A DNA stretch of 64,000 nucleotides, from contig NC_054753.1 of NCBI RefSeq assembly GCF_018143015.1, positions 28,103,462-28,167,461 of the forward strand, read 5' to 3'. A program made the translations under genes and the position numbers. The DNA comes from Lytechinus variegatus. Taxonomy: Eukaryota > Echinodermata > Echinoidea > Temnopleuroida > Toxopneustidae. The notes below the pieces were generated by a model. It saw nothing but the letters and a program-made list of their open reading frames with translations. It searched no databases and was not told the DNA's origin. Every line of letters begins with the position of its first letter. Position 1 is the stretch's first letter. This document shows, one piece after another, positions 11,952 through 21,700 of the stretch.

Positions 11952-14126
11952 TCAGAAAGGTATTGGCGTATTGCAGTTACCATGGTAAATATTTATTTTT
12001 TCCTTGCAAAGATAGTACTGGTCCCAGATATTTGCATAGCCCTTATCTTTCCACCATGAGCAAAGCTGTTTATTCCAAGAGCAAGGAAGATTGTAAAACA
12101 GATCTTCCTTTTCCATGGAGATTAATGTGTAGAAATCTTGATCACCAAGGTGACCTTTAAAATGGAACTTGTCCCGAAGCTCCACCACCTTTTCTGAACG
12201 AAGGTACTCCTCGAAGTGAACGCTCTTCCGTATCCTGTCAAGGTCCAGGAGAAGGACCCCGCTGTTGAATCCTGTGAGACCATCTGGAGGGGGACCCCCG
12301 ACGCGGGTACCCGGATTCTGCGACCGGTAGAGAGAGAAGATATGACGGTACACCGGTTGCTGCTCGTGGACGATGCCCATGATGTTATCGCCACGGAAGC
12401 GGTCAAAGTGGTCGAAGAGTTCCTTGATGTCGCTCATGAACTTGAGGTCGGTGTCAAGCATGATGATCCGATGGACGTACTCCGGCAAGAGGTCCTTGTG
12501 GAGCATGGTGGAGAGGAAGAAGATGGAGTCCTTGTAGTAGGGATGGTTGCCTTGGATCTTCTCCTGCATCATCTCAACCAATGGGGCCAGGTCTTTTGCC
12601 AGAGCGTCAATGTCCATGAAGATGAACTGTAATGGGGTAACAAAGCAAACACAAGAATTCAATTAAAATGACAAAATGCTTAATATATTTAGGGCAAGGC
12701 TAATTTTTTTATATTTTAACTTCTAAGCTTATGCTAAAGAAGGGCACAAAATAAACAAAGGCCAATGAGAAAGGGCTTGACACCAGTCTATGTATCCATG
12801 GCCATGATTCAAGCCCTCAGCAGCTTGGCCGAATTTCCATTCATGAAAAAGTGGATATCTGTTTAGGTTAGCTTTCCAAAAATTCCCTACAATGACAGCG
12901 AAAAATAAACCCCCCAACCTTTATGTGATAAATGAAAATACTGACAAAATTTTTATAAACTGGACAACACATCTGAAGGGGGTGAGCTGTTGGGAGGGGG
13001 AAATAAGGTAAATGAAGCCTTCTAAGGAGACATTCTTTTTTTTTAATAGGAAAATGTTGGTATTGTATAATTATTTATACAAGTACATGTACACAACCCA
13101 GGCCTCTTTTTTCTTGTCTTCGTTCTTCCTCTGCCCCCTTCACTCACTTAAGCTTATAGTTATACTATTTCAGTACTTGAAGTTTGAATGGGGGAAGGGT
13201 TAGGGTTAGAATTTCTGCCTTTTCTTGGGATTCATTTTTTTACAATTTATGCCATTTTACTACCATCCCCGCTTGAAGTCAATGTAGTTCAGTGAAACCG
13301 AGTATAGTATAGACACTAAAGCTTTTTGGTCTAGATCTACCCTTGCTGATGTATGACTAATCACCTGAAATTTAGATTTTGAAATCTGTAGATTTGTGAT
13401 ATCTTGAAGTGCTGTTTCCAGATAGGCTTTACTTGGTCCATCAACCACAAAGAAGAAGAGAAGATCAACTGAAGTCTTCTCAAGAATTGATTTCAAACAA
13501 ACTTCAAATCTCTTTTTGAGATGGGGAAGGCGATCTGTATTTGTTAATGTCTGCAAAACATGGTACTTGAAAACATTGTCGTAGCTCTTTTCAGGTTGTT
13601 CATCATCTGTTTCTCTCAAGATATTTTGCTCTTGTTCATCTTCAATGGCCCCAGTCTCAAAAATGCCATCATTGTCATCATCATCACTGCCTTCATTTTC
13701 ATCAGCGGCAGGATTGATTACGCCTTTTTGTGCTCCGTTTTTTCCTCTGTCTTGGGCAAACAATATTTCCTCATTTTCCTCCACGGTCATTTGTACACCC
13801 TGACGACTCTGAACCATCTCACCTGCTTTGTTGTCAAAGTACCCACTGCTCGAGGCAACACTATAAATGGCGAACGCCAGTGCAACGATAATCAAAACCT
13901 TCGCTGCGGATCCTGACAGGCAGCGAAACACGCCTCTTCTGTTGCCGAAGCTTCGGCTTCTGCGATCCCTCTCTCTCGCTCGTGATGCGCTTGCATAATG
14001 CATGTTTTCTTCTTCACTTGATTTATTCGATGGAGCAGATTGATGATGATCCCTGGTCTGATCCCTTTCGGGAGAACCCTTAGCTCGTCGCATTGGACCA
14101 AACTTTCTAGAATTTATGTCGATCAA
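11952..14126 (-). CDS. XXYLT1: Xyloside xylosyltransferase 1 (GT8), two exons
   Basis: ER enzyme that adds the second, alpha-1,3-linked xylose to the Xyl-Glc glycan on EGF repeats of Notch and similar proteins, using UDP-xylose. The exons on the minus strand are 14126-13365 and 12626-11952, joined CAG|TTC in phase 0, giving 478 residues. A basic cytosolic tail (RERDRRSRSFGNRRG) precedes a single membrane anchor at about 74-94, so it is a type II protein. A long acidic stem (about 115-180) follows, then the catalytic domain. FFFVVDGPS lies at about 224-232 and the metal-binding DXD is LDTDLKF (Asp312, Asp314). GGPPPDGLTGFNSGV, FKGHLGDQDF and IYHGNCNTPIP match the human protein as I remember it (393 residues); the extra length is N-terminal. 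A second in-frame Met (residue 12) is an alternative start. Only one intron is present, fewer than I recall in vertebrates. Confidence 0.92.
12627..13364 (-). other. XXYLT1 intron
   Basis: This is the single intron. On the minus strand its donor is CAG|GTGATT and its acceptor ends CCATTACAG. It holds no recognisable element or RNA gene. Confidence 0.8.
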
Positions 14127-14556
14127 CCAACAAACATGACATAAACAAGATTTATTTGAGTCTTCATAGATAAATCGTCAGAAGCTTGCTCACACACGGA
14201 CCACGCCTACGTAGGACTACACCAATTAATCCGGTACACTACTGTAGGTAAAACAATAATTTTGATAAATTTTTACATGAATGTAACATATGTTTGATTT
14301 AAAGCAATGGATATTGAAATTTGTAAATTATATTTTTCAAATGAATATATGAAAAACAACGTTACTCTCATTCAATAAATTTAATATATGACATTTCATT
14401 TGCCCAGTCTTTGTTACCCCTTCTGTCAAGTCAAATCATCCAATATCTTTCAATGACCAATCAAATTGAACCATGTGCTTCAAGCAATTCACGTAAACAA
14501 ACGCGGTGAAGTCAAACGAAGAGATTCCACCAAAAGTTATTCCCAAGTCGCTGAAT
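14127..14556. promoter_or_regulatory. Divergent promoter of XXYLT1 and MIIP with probable noncoding MIIP exon 1
   Basis: XXYLT1 starts leftward at 14126. On the plus strand a strong donor, CTGAAT|GTAAGT, at 14556/14557 ends a GC-richer stretch (about 14470-14556), which is probably the noncoding first exon of MIIP. A CCAAT box lies at 14457-14461, a common element of head-to-head promoters. The link of this exon to the MIIP coding exons is inferred, because no coding sequence bridges them. Confidence 0.45.
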
Positions 14557-15116
14557 GTAAGTTATTTATCTTCTTTTGCATTAAAAAAGAGAATATTATA
14601 ATTCAAATGTATCTAGGCCTAAATGTCGAAATTCTGATGATGTTGGGGGGAGGGGGAAGTGAATAAGTTATAATTCGATTGTTGCTCTTACTCTACTTAC
14701 GGTACGTCTGGTTTTGTGAATTGTGTTGCCCTTGTTCTATCATCTTTAGCTCAGTCCGATACGTTGTGTATTGTGCTGGTCAGGCTAGGCGCTAGGCGAG
14801 GTTGCGAATAAATACTCTCAAGTCTCTCAACTCTGCGATTAGTGCGAAGTTCGTGCAGGCTCCACTCCACTTTACTACGCTCCACCTACCCGAGTTTTGG
14901 GACGGTAAACTTGATCGGATATTCCGAGTGACAAAGGTGGGATAAAAAATTGGTTTATTGCAAAATTTAAAGAAAAGAATTCTAAAAATAGCTTATTTTC
15001 TTTAATAGTATACTCTTCACCCTTTCTTGGCATATCCTCTCCAGAGCTCTGGACATGCTGGAACTTGAAGTTTTCCTCACTCAGTCACACTCACAGTCAG
15101 ACCGCAGGTCCCTATG

Positions 15117-15304
15117 CAGAGCTACCAAGTCTCACGCATTATGCGTGAGACTCGAGCATTTTGGACTCTTGTTCATCCCCTCAAATCTCTGTCTCACGCA
15201 ACTATCACAGCCTATCCCCATATACATTGTACACAATGTCTGTGATCTCACTCAGATTCACAGAAAATCTGACGCATAGCTGGTCTTTGAACTTGACATC
15301 TCTG
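15117..15304. mobile_element. Small hAT-like element with 6-bp target duplication CCTATG
   Basis: The left end CAGAGCTACCAAG and the right end CTTGACATCTCTG are imperfect inverted repeats. CCTATG flanks it exactly at 15111-15116 and 15305-15310. The interior has a perfect hairpin, GTCTCACGCA and TGCGTGAGAC around a 3-base loop. It is inserted in the left arm of the inverted repeat at 15094. Confidence 0.65.
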
Positions 15305-15310
15305 CCTATG

Positions 15311-16653
15311 CTAATTAACCCAGGGAACTCCCGCCCGCTATGCGGGCAGGAGCCAAGGACCTTACCGTGTAATTGACCATACTCACGTGACTAGCGTAAA
15401 GTATGGTCAAAATAATTCTCCGAATAAATAGTTAAAACAGAAATCAAGCACTTACCACGATTATATTGATGAAGGTTTAACGAGTGGCAGTTTCCTGACA
15501 TCTGGGCACAAACTGGAACCTCAAAAAAACGAAAAGTTCTCTCCTTCTACCCCAGTCTCGATCGGCCATATTGTTACGATTCATAACATTCAGCACATCA
15601 TTAAAATATCACTTGTGTGACCAAAATTACTGATTTCCAAACAGTTGCAATTTGTAACTTACAAATAATTTTTGTATTCACCAGAGCGCTCAAAAACTTG
15701 ATTTTGGGGCATATTTTTGTGTACGCCCTCTATTGGTGGAAAGTAATATGGCAAGAAAATTTTCTTTTTTTGATCTCTAACTTTAATTAAGAAAAAAAAT
15801 CATTTAAAGAATCAAATTTACTTAAGAGCCAAGTTGTATGACAAATAGGTGTAATGGAAACTGTCAGTGTAAAAAAATCAAGCATTTGTCCCAAAGAAAA
15901 AGAGAAAATAAGCCAAACGTTGCCATCCTTATTTTGCCACACATGGAGATATAACTGAGAACAAGGTTATATCATAAACTTGTTCATTGAATGAGTGGCA
16001 TTAAATGCTAAATTACATGTATAACCATGTAATACGGGGACAAAAAAAAGGGGAAAAGAGAAAGGGAGAGAGATAGTGAGAGGAAACCAATATTACAGTA
16101 ATAAAAAGCAAATGAGAAAAGGAAGAGAAAGAAAAAAAGAGATGATGAGATAGGACGAATAATGAAAATAGAGTGACAAGGGAAAATAGTGGGTGGAAAG
16201 AAACAGAAAGGAAATGGAAAGGAGGGGCAGATGAATGCAAAAAATGGAAAAGAACACCAACAGAAGGGGAAAAAAATAGTAGGAAAATATGGACGCAAAG
16301 CTGTTATGTTGGTTGTTCTGCTGAACTACATGTACGATGGCTCCACTCACCAAATACAGAGACCGAAGTTCTAGCGTGATCTGAACAGGGGACTCAATGG
16401 CCATATGTTTATGTACTTAAGTTCGGATAAAACGGGGGAGTGAAGTTGCATGACAGCCGACGTAAGTCACTGTTTTTTCCTTTTTAAGGTTATTTTTCCC
16501 TGTTTTGGTGCATTTCAGGCCAATATGGAATTATATTTATAATCTCTATTTTGGTTCAATTCTTTTTCAATATTTTTATGAAATAAAGACCAAAATCAAT
16601 GTGCCCCGTCGGGGGATTGTGCATTGTAAGTCCCCTAATGGTGGTTGCACCGT
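15311..16653. other. MIIP intron 1, no gene seen
   Basis: Contains a short inverted pair TGACCATACT/AGTATGGTCA at about 15375-15411 and a purine-rich low-complexity tract at about 16030-16290. The long minus-strand open frames there are products of that tract. Confidence 0.4.
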
Positions 16654-16733
16654 AGCGAGCCGTCTGTGTACGAGGAGAAATTAAAAAAGAATAATTTAAA
16701 AATGCTGAAAAACTCCTCGAAACAGACGGCTGC
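16654..16733. repeat. Short hairpin, AGCCGTCTGT family
   Basis: AGCCGTCTGTGTACGAGGAG is matched by the inverted CTCCTCGAAACAGACGGCT, with an AT-rich loop of about 35 bases. Confidence 0.55.
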
Positions 16734-16746
16734 CAGATGTCTAAAG

Positions 16747-16906
16747 TATTTATGGTATAATTGGATGGCTCAGAAAATACCAGAAATATTCTAAGAGTTT
16801 GGGAAAGTATTTCACTGATTCTTTGAATATTTTCCCAAACTCTTAGATTTTAATGTTATGATATTTCTGGTATTTTCTGAGCCATCCAATTAATATAAAT
16901 ATTTAT
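16747..16906. mobile_element. Foldback element with near-perfect arms of about 60 bases
   Basis: The left arm (ATTGGATGGCTCAGAAAATA onward) is repeated inverted in the right arm (TATTTTCTGAGCCATCCAAT). The pairing includes CTAAGAGTTTGGGAAA against its complement, with a short loop near 16815-16830. An RNA from this region would fold into one long stem. Confidence 0.65.
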
Positions 16907-17381
16907 GCTGACTGGCCTGCGACCGATCGCATGCAATGTTTTGGAATAGGCCTAGGCCGTGAATAATACGTGTGAGGAATTTGATACTGGCCCAAAATCA
17001 CCATTATGGACATGGAGTGAAATATATGTAAGGGTGAAGAGTAAGAAATTAAGCTCTTTTCTTTCTCGTCATATTTTTTCTTTAATTTTTACAATAAACC
17101 ATTGAGGCTCAAAACGAAAAGTTTTGCACTATTTGCAAAAGAAAACAGGAAGAAAATTAAGTTTTGAGGCACATTTTCAGGCCAGAAATTTACTTATTTA
17201 ACAAAAGATTAATAAATGACCAATATGAAAGAGTAACATTTATGGTACTCTATCTGATGGTGCAATAATATTTCATTTAACTTGAGGATGAAACAGGTAA
17301 ATTCTTAGAGAAAAAAAATCTCACAAATCACGAGATTCTGCAAGGAGGAGGATTCAGCCACAAGATGATTTGGATGAATCT

Positions 17382-18201
17382 GGGGTGGTATTCTGAGATC
17401 CATTTTATCTCAGATAAAATAAAATATTTTATCTCCGTTAAAATCATTGAGATAAAATACCCTTAAAATATCTCCGAATTGGTATTCTGAGATTCATTTT
17501 ATCTCTGTAAGACACACCTATTTTTTAATCAATATCCAATTAGAAACGCGCTTTTATAGCTCTCTCATATCACTCAACCAATTAAAATCCATTCCGCCAG
17601 GAGGTGTGGCAAAGGGGCCAGATTGCGTCAATTTATTGACTTCAAATACGCTTGCACTATACGCTTGCGCGTCTTTACAGAGATTTCTTTTTAACAAAAA
17701 GGACAATACTCTCATCTTTTTTCGAAGTCTGTATCGCATCTTTTCAAACATCATTTCAAAGACAATATTAGTAAAGAAAAGTCTTATGAAATACTCTCTG
17801 ATTGTACAGGAACAACGTTAAGGTGTTATTCTCAATAAGTATATAATTTTTTTTCATTTTCATGTCACCATTTGGGGTTAATTCACCTAGAAATACTGGT
17901 GAAATCAACGTCGCAGAGATAAAATAGCCTCTACCCTCTTTTAAGTTTATTTTATTTTTTCTTCAAAGTAACATGGGCGCAAGCACATCATCTGCGTTGC
18001 AATGGCCAGATACGCGATGGGTATGTGTACGCAGGTATTGTTCTGTTGCGTATTATTTGTAGTTACGCAAGATAAAATTTATACGCAAGATAAAATCTTA
18101 AATTTTATCTGAGAGATAAAATCTCATCTCAGAATACCAATTTCATTTTAAGAGATAAAATAAAATATTTTAAAGATAAAATGACCTCAGAATACCACCC
18201 C
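17382..18201. mobile_element. MITE with GGGGTGGTATTCTGAG termini
   Basis: The left end GGGGTGGTATTCTGAG is matched by the inverted CTCAGAATACCACCCC at the right end. A second, inner copy of the same end pair (GGTATTCTGAG near 17480, CTCAGAATACCA near 18129) suggests one copy inside another or an internal duplication. Multiple GATAAAAT motifs occur in both halves. About 820 bases, with no coding capacity. Confidence 0.65.
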
Positions 18202-18282
18202 TGGCCTTTTTGCTCATTAGCATAGGGACCTGCGGTCTGACTGTTTTAAAGTTCTGGTGATTCACATGATTTTTACAGACAA

Positions 18283-18590
18283 GCTTCATCACCATCATTG
18301 TCATTATTGTTTGTCTTCATTATCACCTTTATCATCATCATCCTCATCATTTTCATCATCATTTTCTTCATCTTTATCATTTTCATCATCATTATCATTG
18401 TGTGTCTTCATTATCATCTTTATCATGATCTTCTTCATCATCATCACCATTATCCTCATCATCATGTGTCTTTATTATCATCATCCTAATCATTTTCATC
18501 ATCATCTTTGAACATCATCAACATAATCTTTGTCATAGTCTTCGTCTGTCATCATCATCATCATCATCATCTTCATCATCATCATTTCCC
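18283..18590. repeat. (ATC/TCATCA)n-type imperfect microsatellite
   Basis: A run of CAT, CATCAT, TTCATCATC and TTATCATC variants. Open frames through it are artefacts. Confidence 0.85.
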
Positions 18591-18753
18591 TGAGGGTACT
18601 AATGAATGAGAATCCATGCTGACTTGTTGCACAGCTCTTGCGTGTACATGTAGCCATGAATTTTTTGTTTTTGTTAGTTAGAATGCAGTGCTGAATTCAT
18701 CTCATGTCAGAGGCTTTAATACGTTTTGCTTTGGATGGAGCTCTCATTTCAAG

Positions 18754-21700
18754 ATGGATGACCTGACCCAGTTGCGGAAGCAGTACAACAGTCTACATCG
18801 AGAGCTGATTGATAGACAACATGTCCTTAATTCCTACCTCAAAGGCAAGCTTCCAACTCAAAGAGAGTTAGAGGAGCAGAATGAACGCATCAAGTAGGTA
18901 GCCTATTCTTGCTTTCGGAACTCACTTGAACACTCCACTATCAAATTGTAACCATCCCCCACAAATCAATAAAAAAGTCATGAAAACAAGTTTCTCTGTA
19001 AGAAATTTGGTCTTCAAAAATCAAATTGAGGGAATAATCTTGTTAATATCTGAAGTAACATTTCTTGTCCATACTGTTAAAACTTTGGAACTTAGCTAAA
19101 CCAAAACGAGTTTTTTTTTTCTAGAGACCATTCCCCCACGACTTTTAGAAGTTTTGCATTAGGTCGCATAGATGTGTCATGCTTGAGTGTGCCCATAATT
19201 TCATATGTTAAGTTACAAGAACTATATGTATGTTGAGTTAAGAACACTTTATGAATATGATTTACAGGGAAATCAACTTTTTAAAGCAGAATCTTCATTG
19301 CCATGTTTATTTGTTTATTACCCATCTTTCTTGATGTTATCACATGAATATTTCATTTCATATCATTTTGAAATTTGATGTAAAGTATGATCCAACACAA
19401 TTTTTATGTGAATTTATGTGACGCGCGTGTCTGTTTCATTATCCCACGTTAGTTCTCAGAGGCATGCTCTTGCTGGGAACTCCCATTTCACCAGCACTCC
19501 GATAAGACACCCTACAAGATCACCTACAAGGTCAACTAGAAGGTCACCTTCCCACCAAAGAGGCAGCACTTTCCATGAAAGGAGGAGGTCTGATGACCAC
19601 ACACCTGGCAAACGCAAATCTGACATGGATACGCCACGTCATGTCGGAAGAGGGTCCAGCCTGATGCATCATGGGTCTGAATCGAAACGCCAGCGGAGCA
19701 TGGAGAGACGGCTCCCTCGCTCTCACACAAACGGAGCGGGTCCAAGTCCCTATCATTCCTCTAGAAAGCATTCCAATCGACACAGGGGGGATTCAAGATA
19801 CAGGAGTCCTCATAGACCAGCTCAAACAACAAGTGGTAGTATTGATGAGAGAGGACACCGGGGATGTGATGATGAATTTGGGGAGAATGTTGGTGAAGGA
19901 AGTTACGTTGAGCAACTTTTATCTCAAGGAAACGATCGATTGGCTGCTGCAAGGTCAAGAGAGGTCACACCAAACCCAAGGTCTATTCTTCTGACACCAG
20001 GGTGTCGTCCAAAGAAGGTAGAATTATGCTAAAGATCCTCAGAATTATATGTCGAAGCCTCTTAAATACTTTTAAAAAGTTATTCATTTTTATAAATACT
20101 GCTCTGTCAGGCTCTCTGGCTCTATGTTATATTTTGTTTTCTACATTGTCTTTCAAATTCTCACGTGGATACACTGCCTACTTCTATATGGCCATGTGTA
20201 ATTTTTCAATCAATTAACAGCAAAGAAGAATGTTCTAGCTCTAATTTGATACCAAATTTTGAGTTGGAAGTCAAGTTTTCACAAAACTGTTAACGTTTTA
20301 CCCAAAATAGCACAAAACATTGAAAATTCCCATTGACTTTGAACAGGTGGCACCTCTTCCGGCACCACCCCCGGTGCTCAGTCTTTAAAGACGTGCAGCT
20401 CAAGTTCTATTTATCCTAGAGCAATGTGACTTTCTAGATTACTAGCCAATATATGATACCAGACTTGTTGGCATAGCTACTTTGGTTTTGAAAATATTCA
20501 GGAATAACTCAACAAATTGACCAAAATATGTAACAGCACCACCCTTTTTTGGTGGGCGACCTCATGACCCATGGCCATATGTACTTCTCATGTGCCCAGA
20601 CTTCCAAACTGAGTAATCATCAGTAACTTGATTTAATATGACTCAATGTAACTTGACCTGTTTTGCTGAACATGCTCTTTATTGCATTCTTTGATAGATT
20701 GGGAAAAAAGAAATCCAATGTATTTTATATTACCCCTCCTGCTTTCTCTTTTTTAAAAATTGTTTAGACACCTATGAGAGTTAGCTTTCTCAATAGACTG
20801 AACAGAGGCCATCAGAGCTCCCCCATCAGACCCCTTCCTCGTTCCCTCCGCGATGATAGCTTATCACAGGGCGTGTCCCTTCAGGGTGGTCTCCATGACC
20901 GTAGCTATGGCAACACGACCCAACCCTTGCTGGGCTATGATTGGATCGCTGGTATGATGGACAACAACCCTGCCCTTGAAGAGAAGTCCGATGCCTACCT
21001 GGAAGGGATCAAGGAGTTCCGTCAGATGAACAGGGACGAGTGTGTGCATACAACCGTCATGGATGAGTAAGTCACGGGCCCTGGAACATAGACAGTAGCG
21101 ATTGACCCCCGGACGATTTCTATGACTGATTACATTAATTGTTGTGTATGATCGATTGTACAAAATAAGCCTTGTGATCAATCACTAAGCTTTATGTCAT
21201 GGAGCCCAGAATCTAGCGAATATGATGTTTGCTCATGCAATGGATGATTTGAAGTAAAGGTGAGGAGGTTAGGATGTTAAAAATGCTGTTGAATTGAATA
21301 TTATTGAGGCTGAATTCCTTTCAAAGCAGAGAGATCATGAATGCTCTGTATTATGGATTCAGAGGGGAAACATTTTTTCCCATTTTACCTGTTGTAAAGA
21401 GCATGATGATGTCTCTGCTTTGCAAATAGGTGTTTCAAGGGGCTTTCTAATTATAAAAAGTCGTAATAATTGGATGCTGCTATCCCCCATCCCCCCCCCC
21501 TCCGGCCAGGAATAGAGAAATTGCATTCTTCTAGATCTATGCCTGGGTATATCTGTAAAGCACATTAGCAGTGTTATCATATATAATATACCCTATTTAT
21601 TGCACTTTATTTGAATTTCATTCAATCTTTTTTTTATTTCAACAGTGCAGCTGATGGAATGATGAATATATCCCAGGGGTATGAAGATGTTCATGAACCG

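Larger units (their letters stand above)
15094..18243. repeat. 24-base perfect inverted repeat enclosing about 3.1 kb of MIIP intron 1
   Basis: A 24-base string at 15094-15117 (core GACCGCAGGTCCCTATGC) occurs as its exact reverse complement at 18220-18243. If the hAT-like insertion at 15117-15304 is set aside, the match runs on a few bases (CTAAT). No clear flanking duplication is seen. It may be a larger element filled with later insertions, or an old inversion. Confidence 0.6.

Noticed and set aside
12216-12632. 138-codon plus-strand frame
   Set aside because: Exactly antisense to the second XXYLT1 exon; a shadow of a conserved coding exon.
16008-16404. Overlapping minus-strand frames of about 100 codons
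   Set aside because: Low-complexity F/S-rich translations of a purine tract.
18257-18511. Plus-strand frames rich in His, Ile and Ser
   Set aside because: Translations of a TCATCA-type microsatellite.
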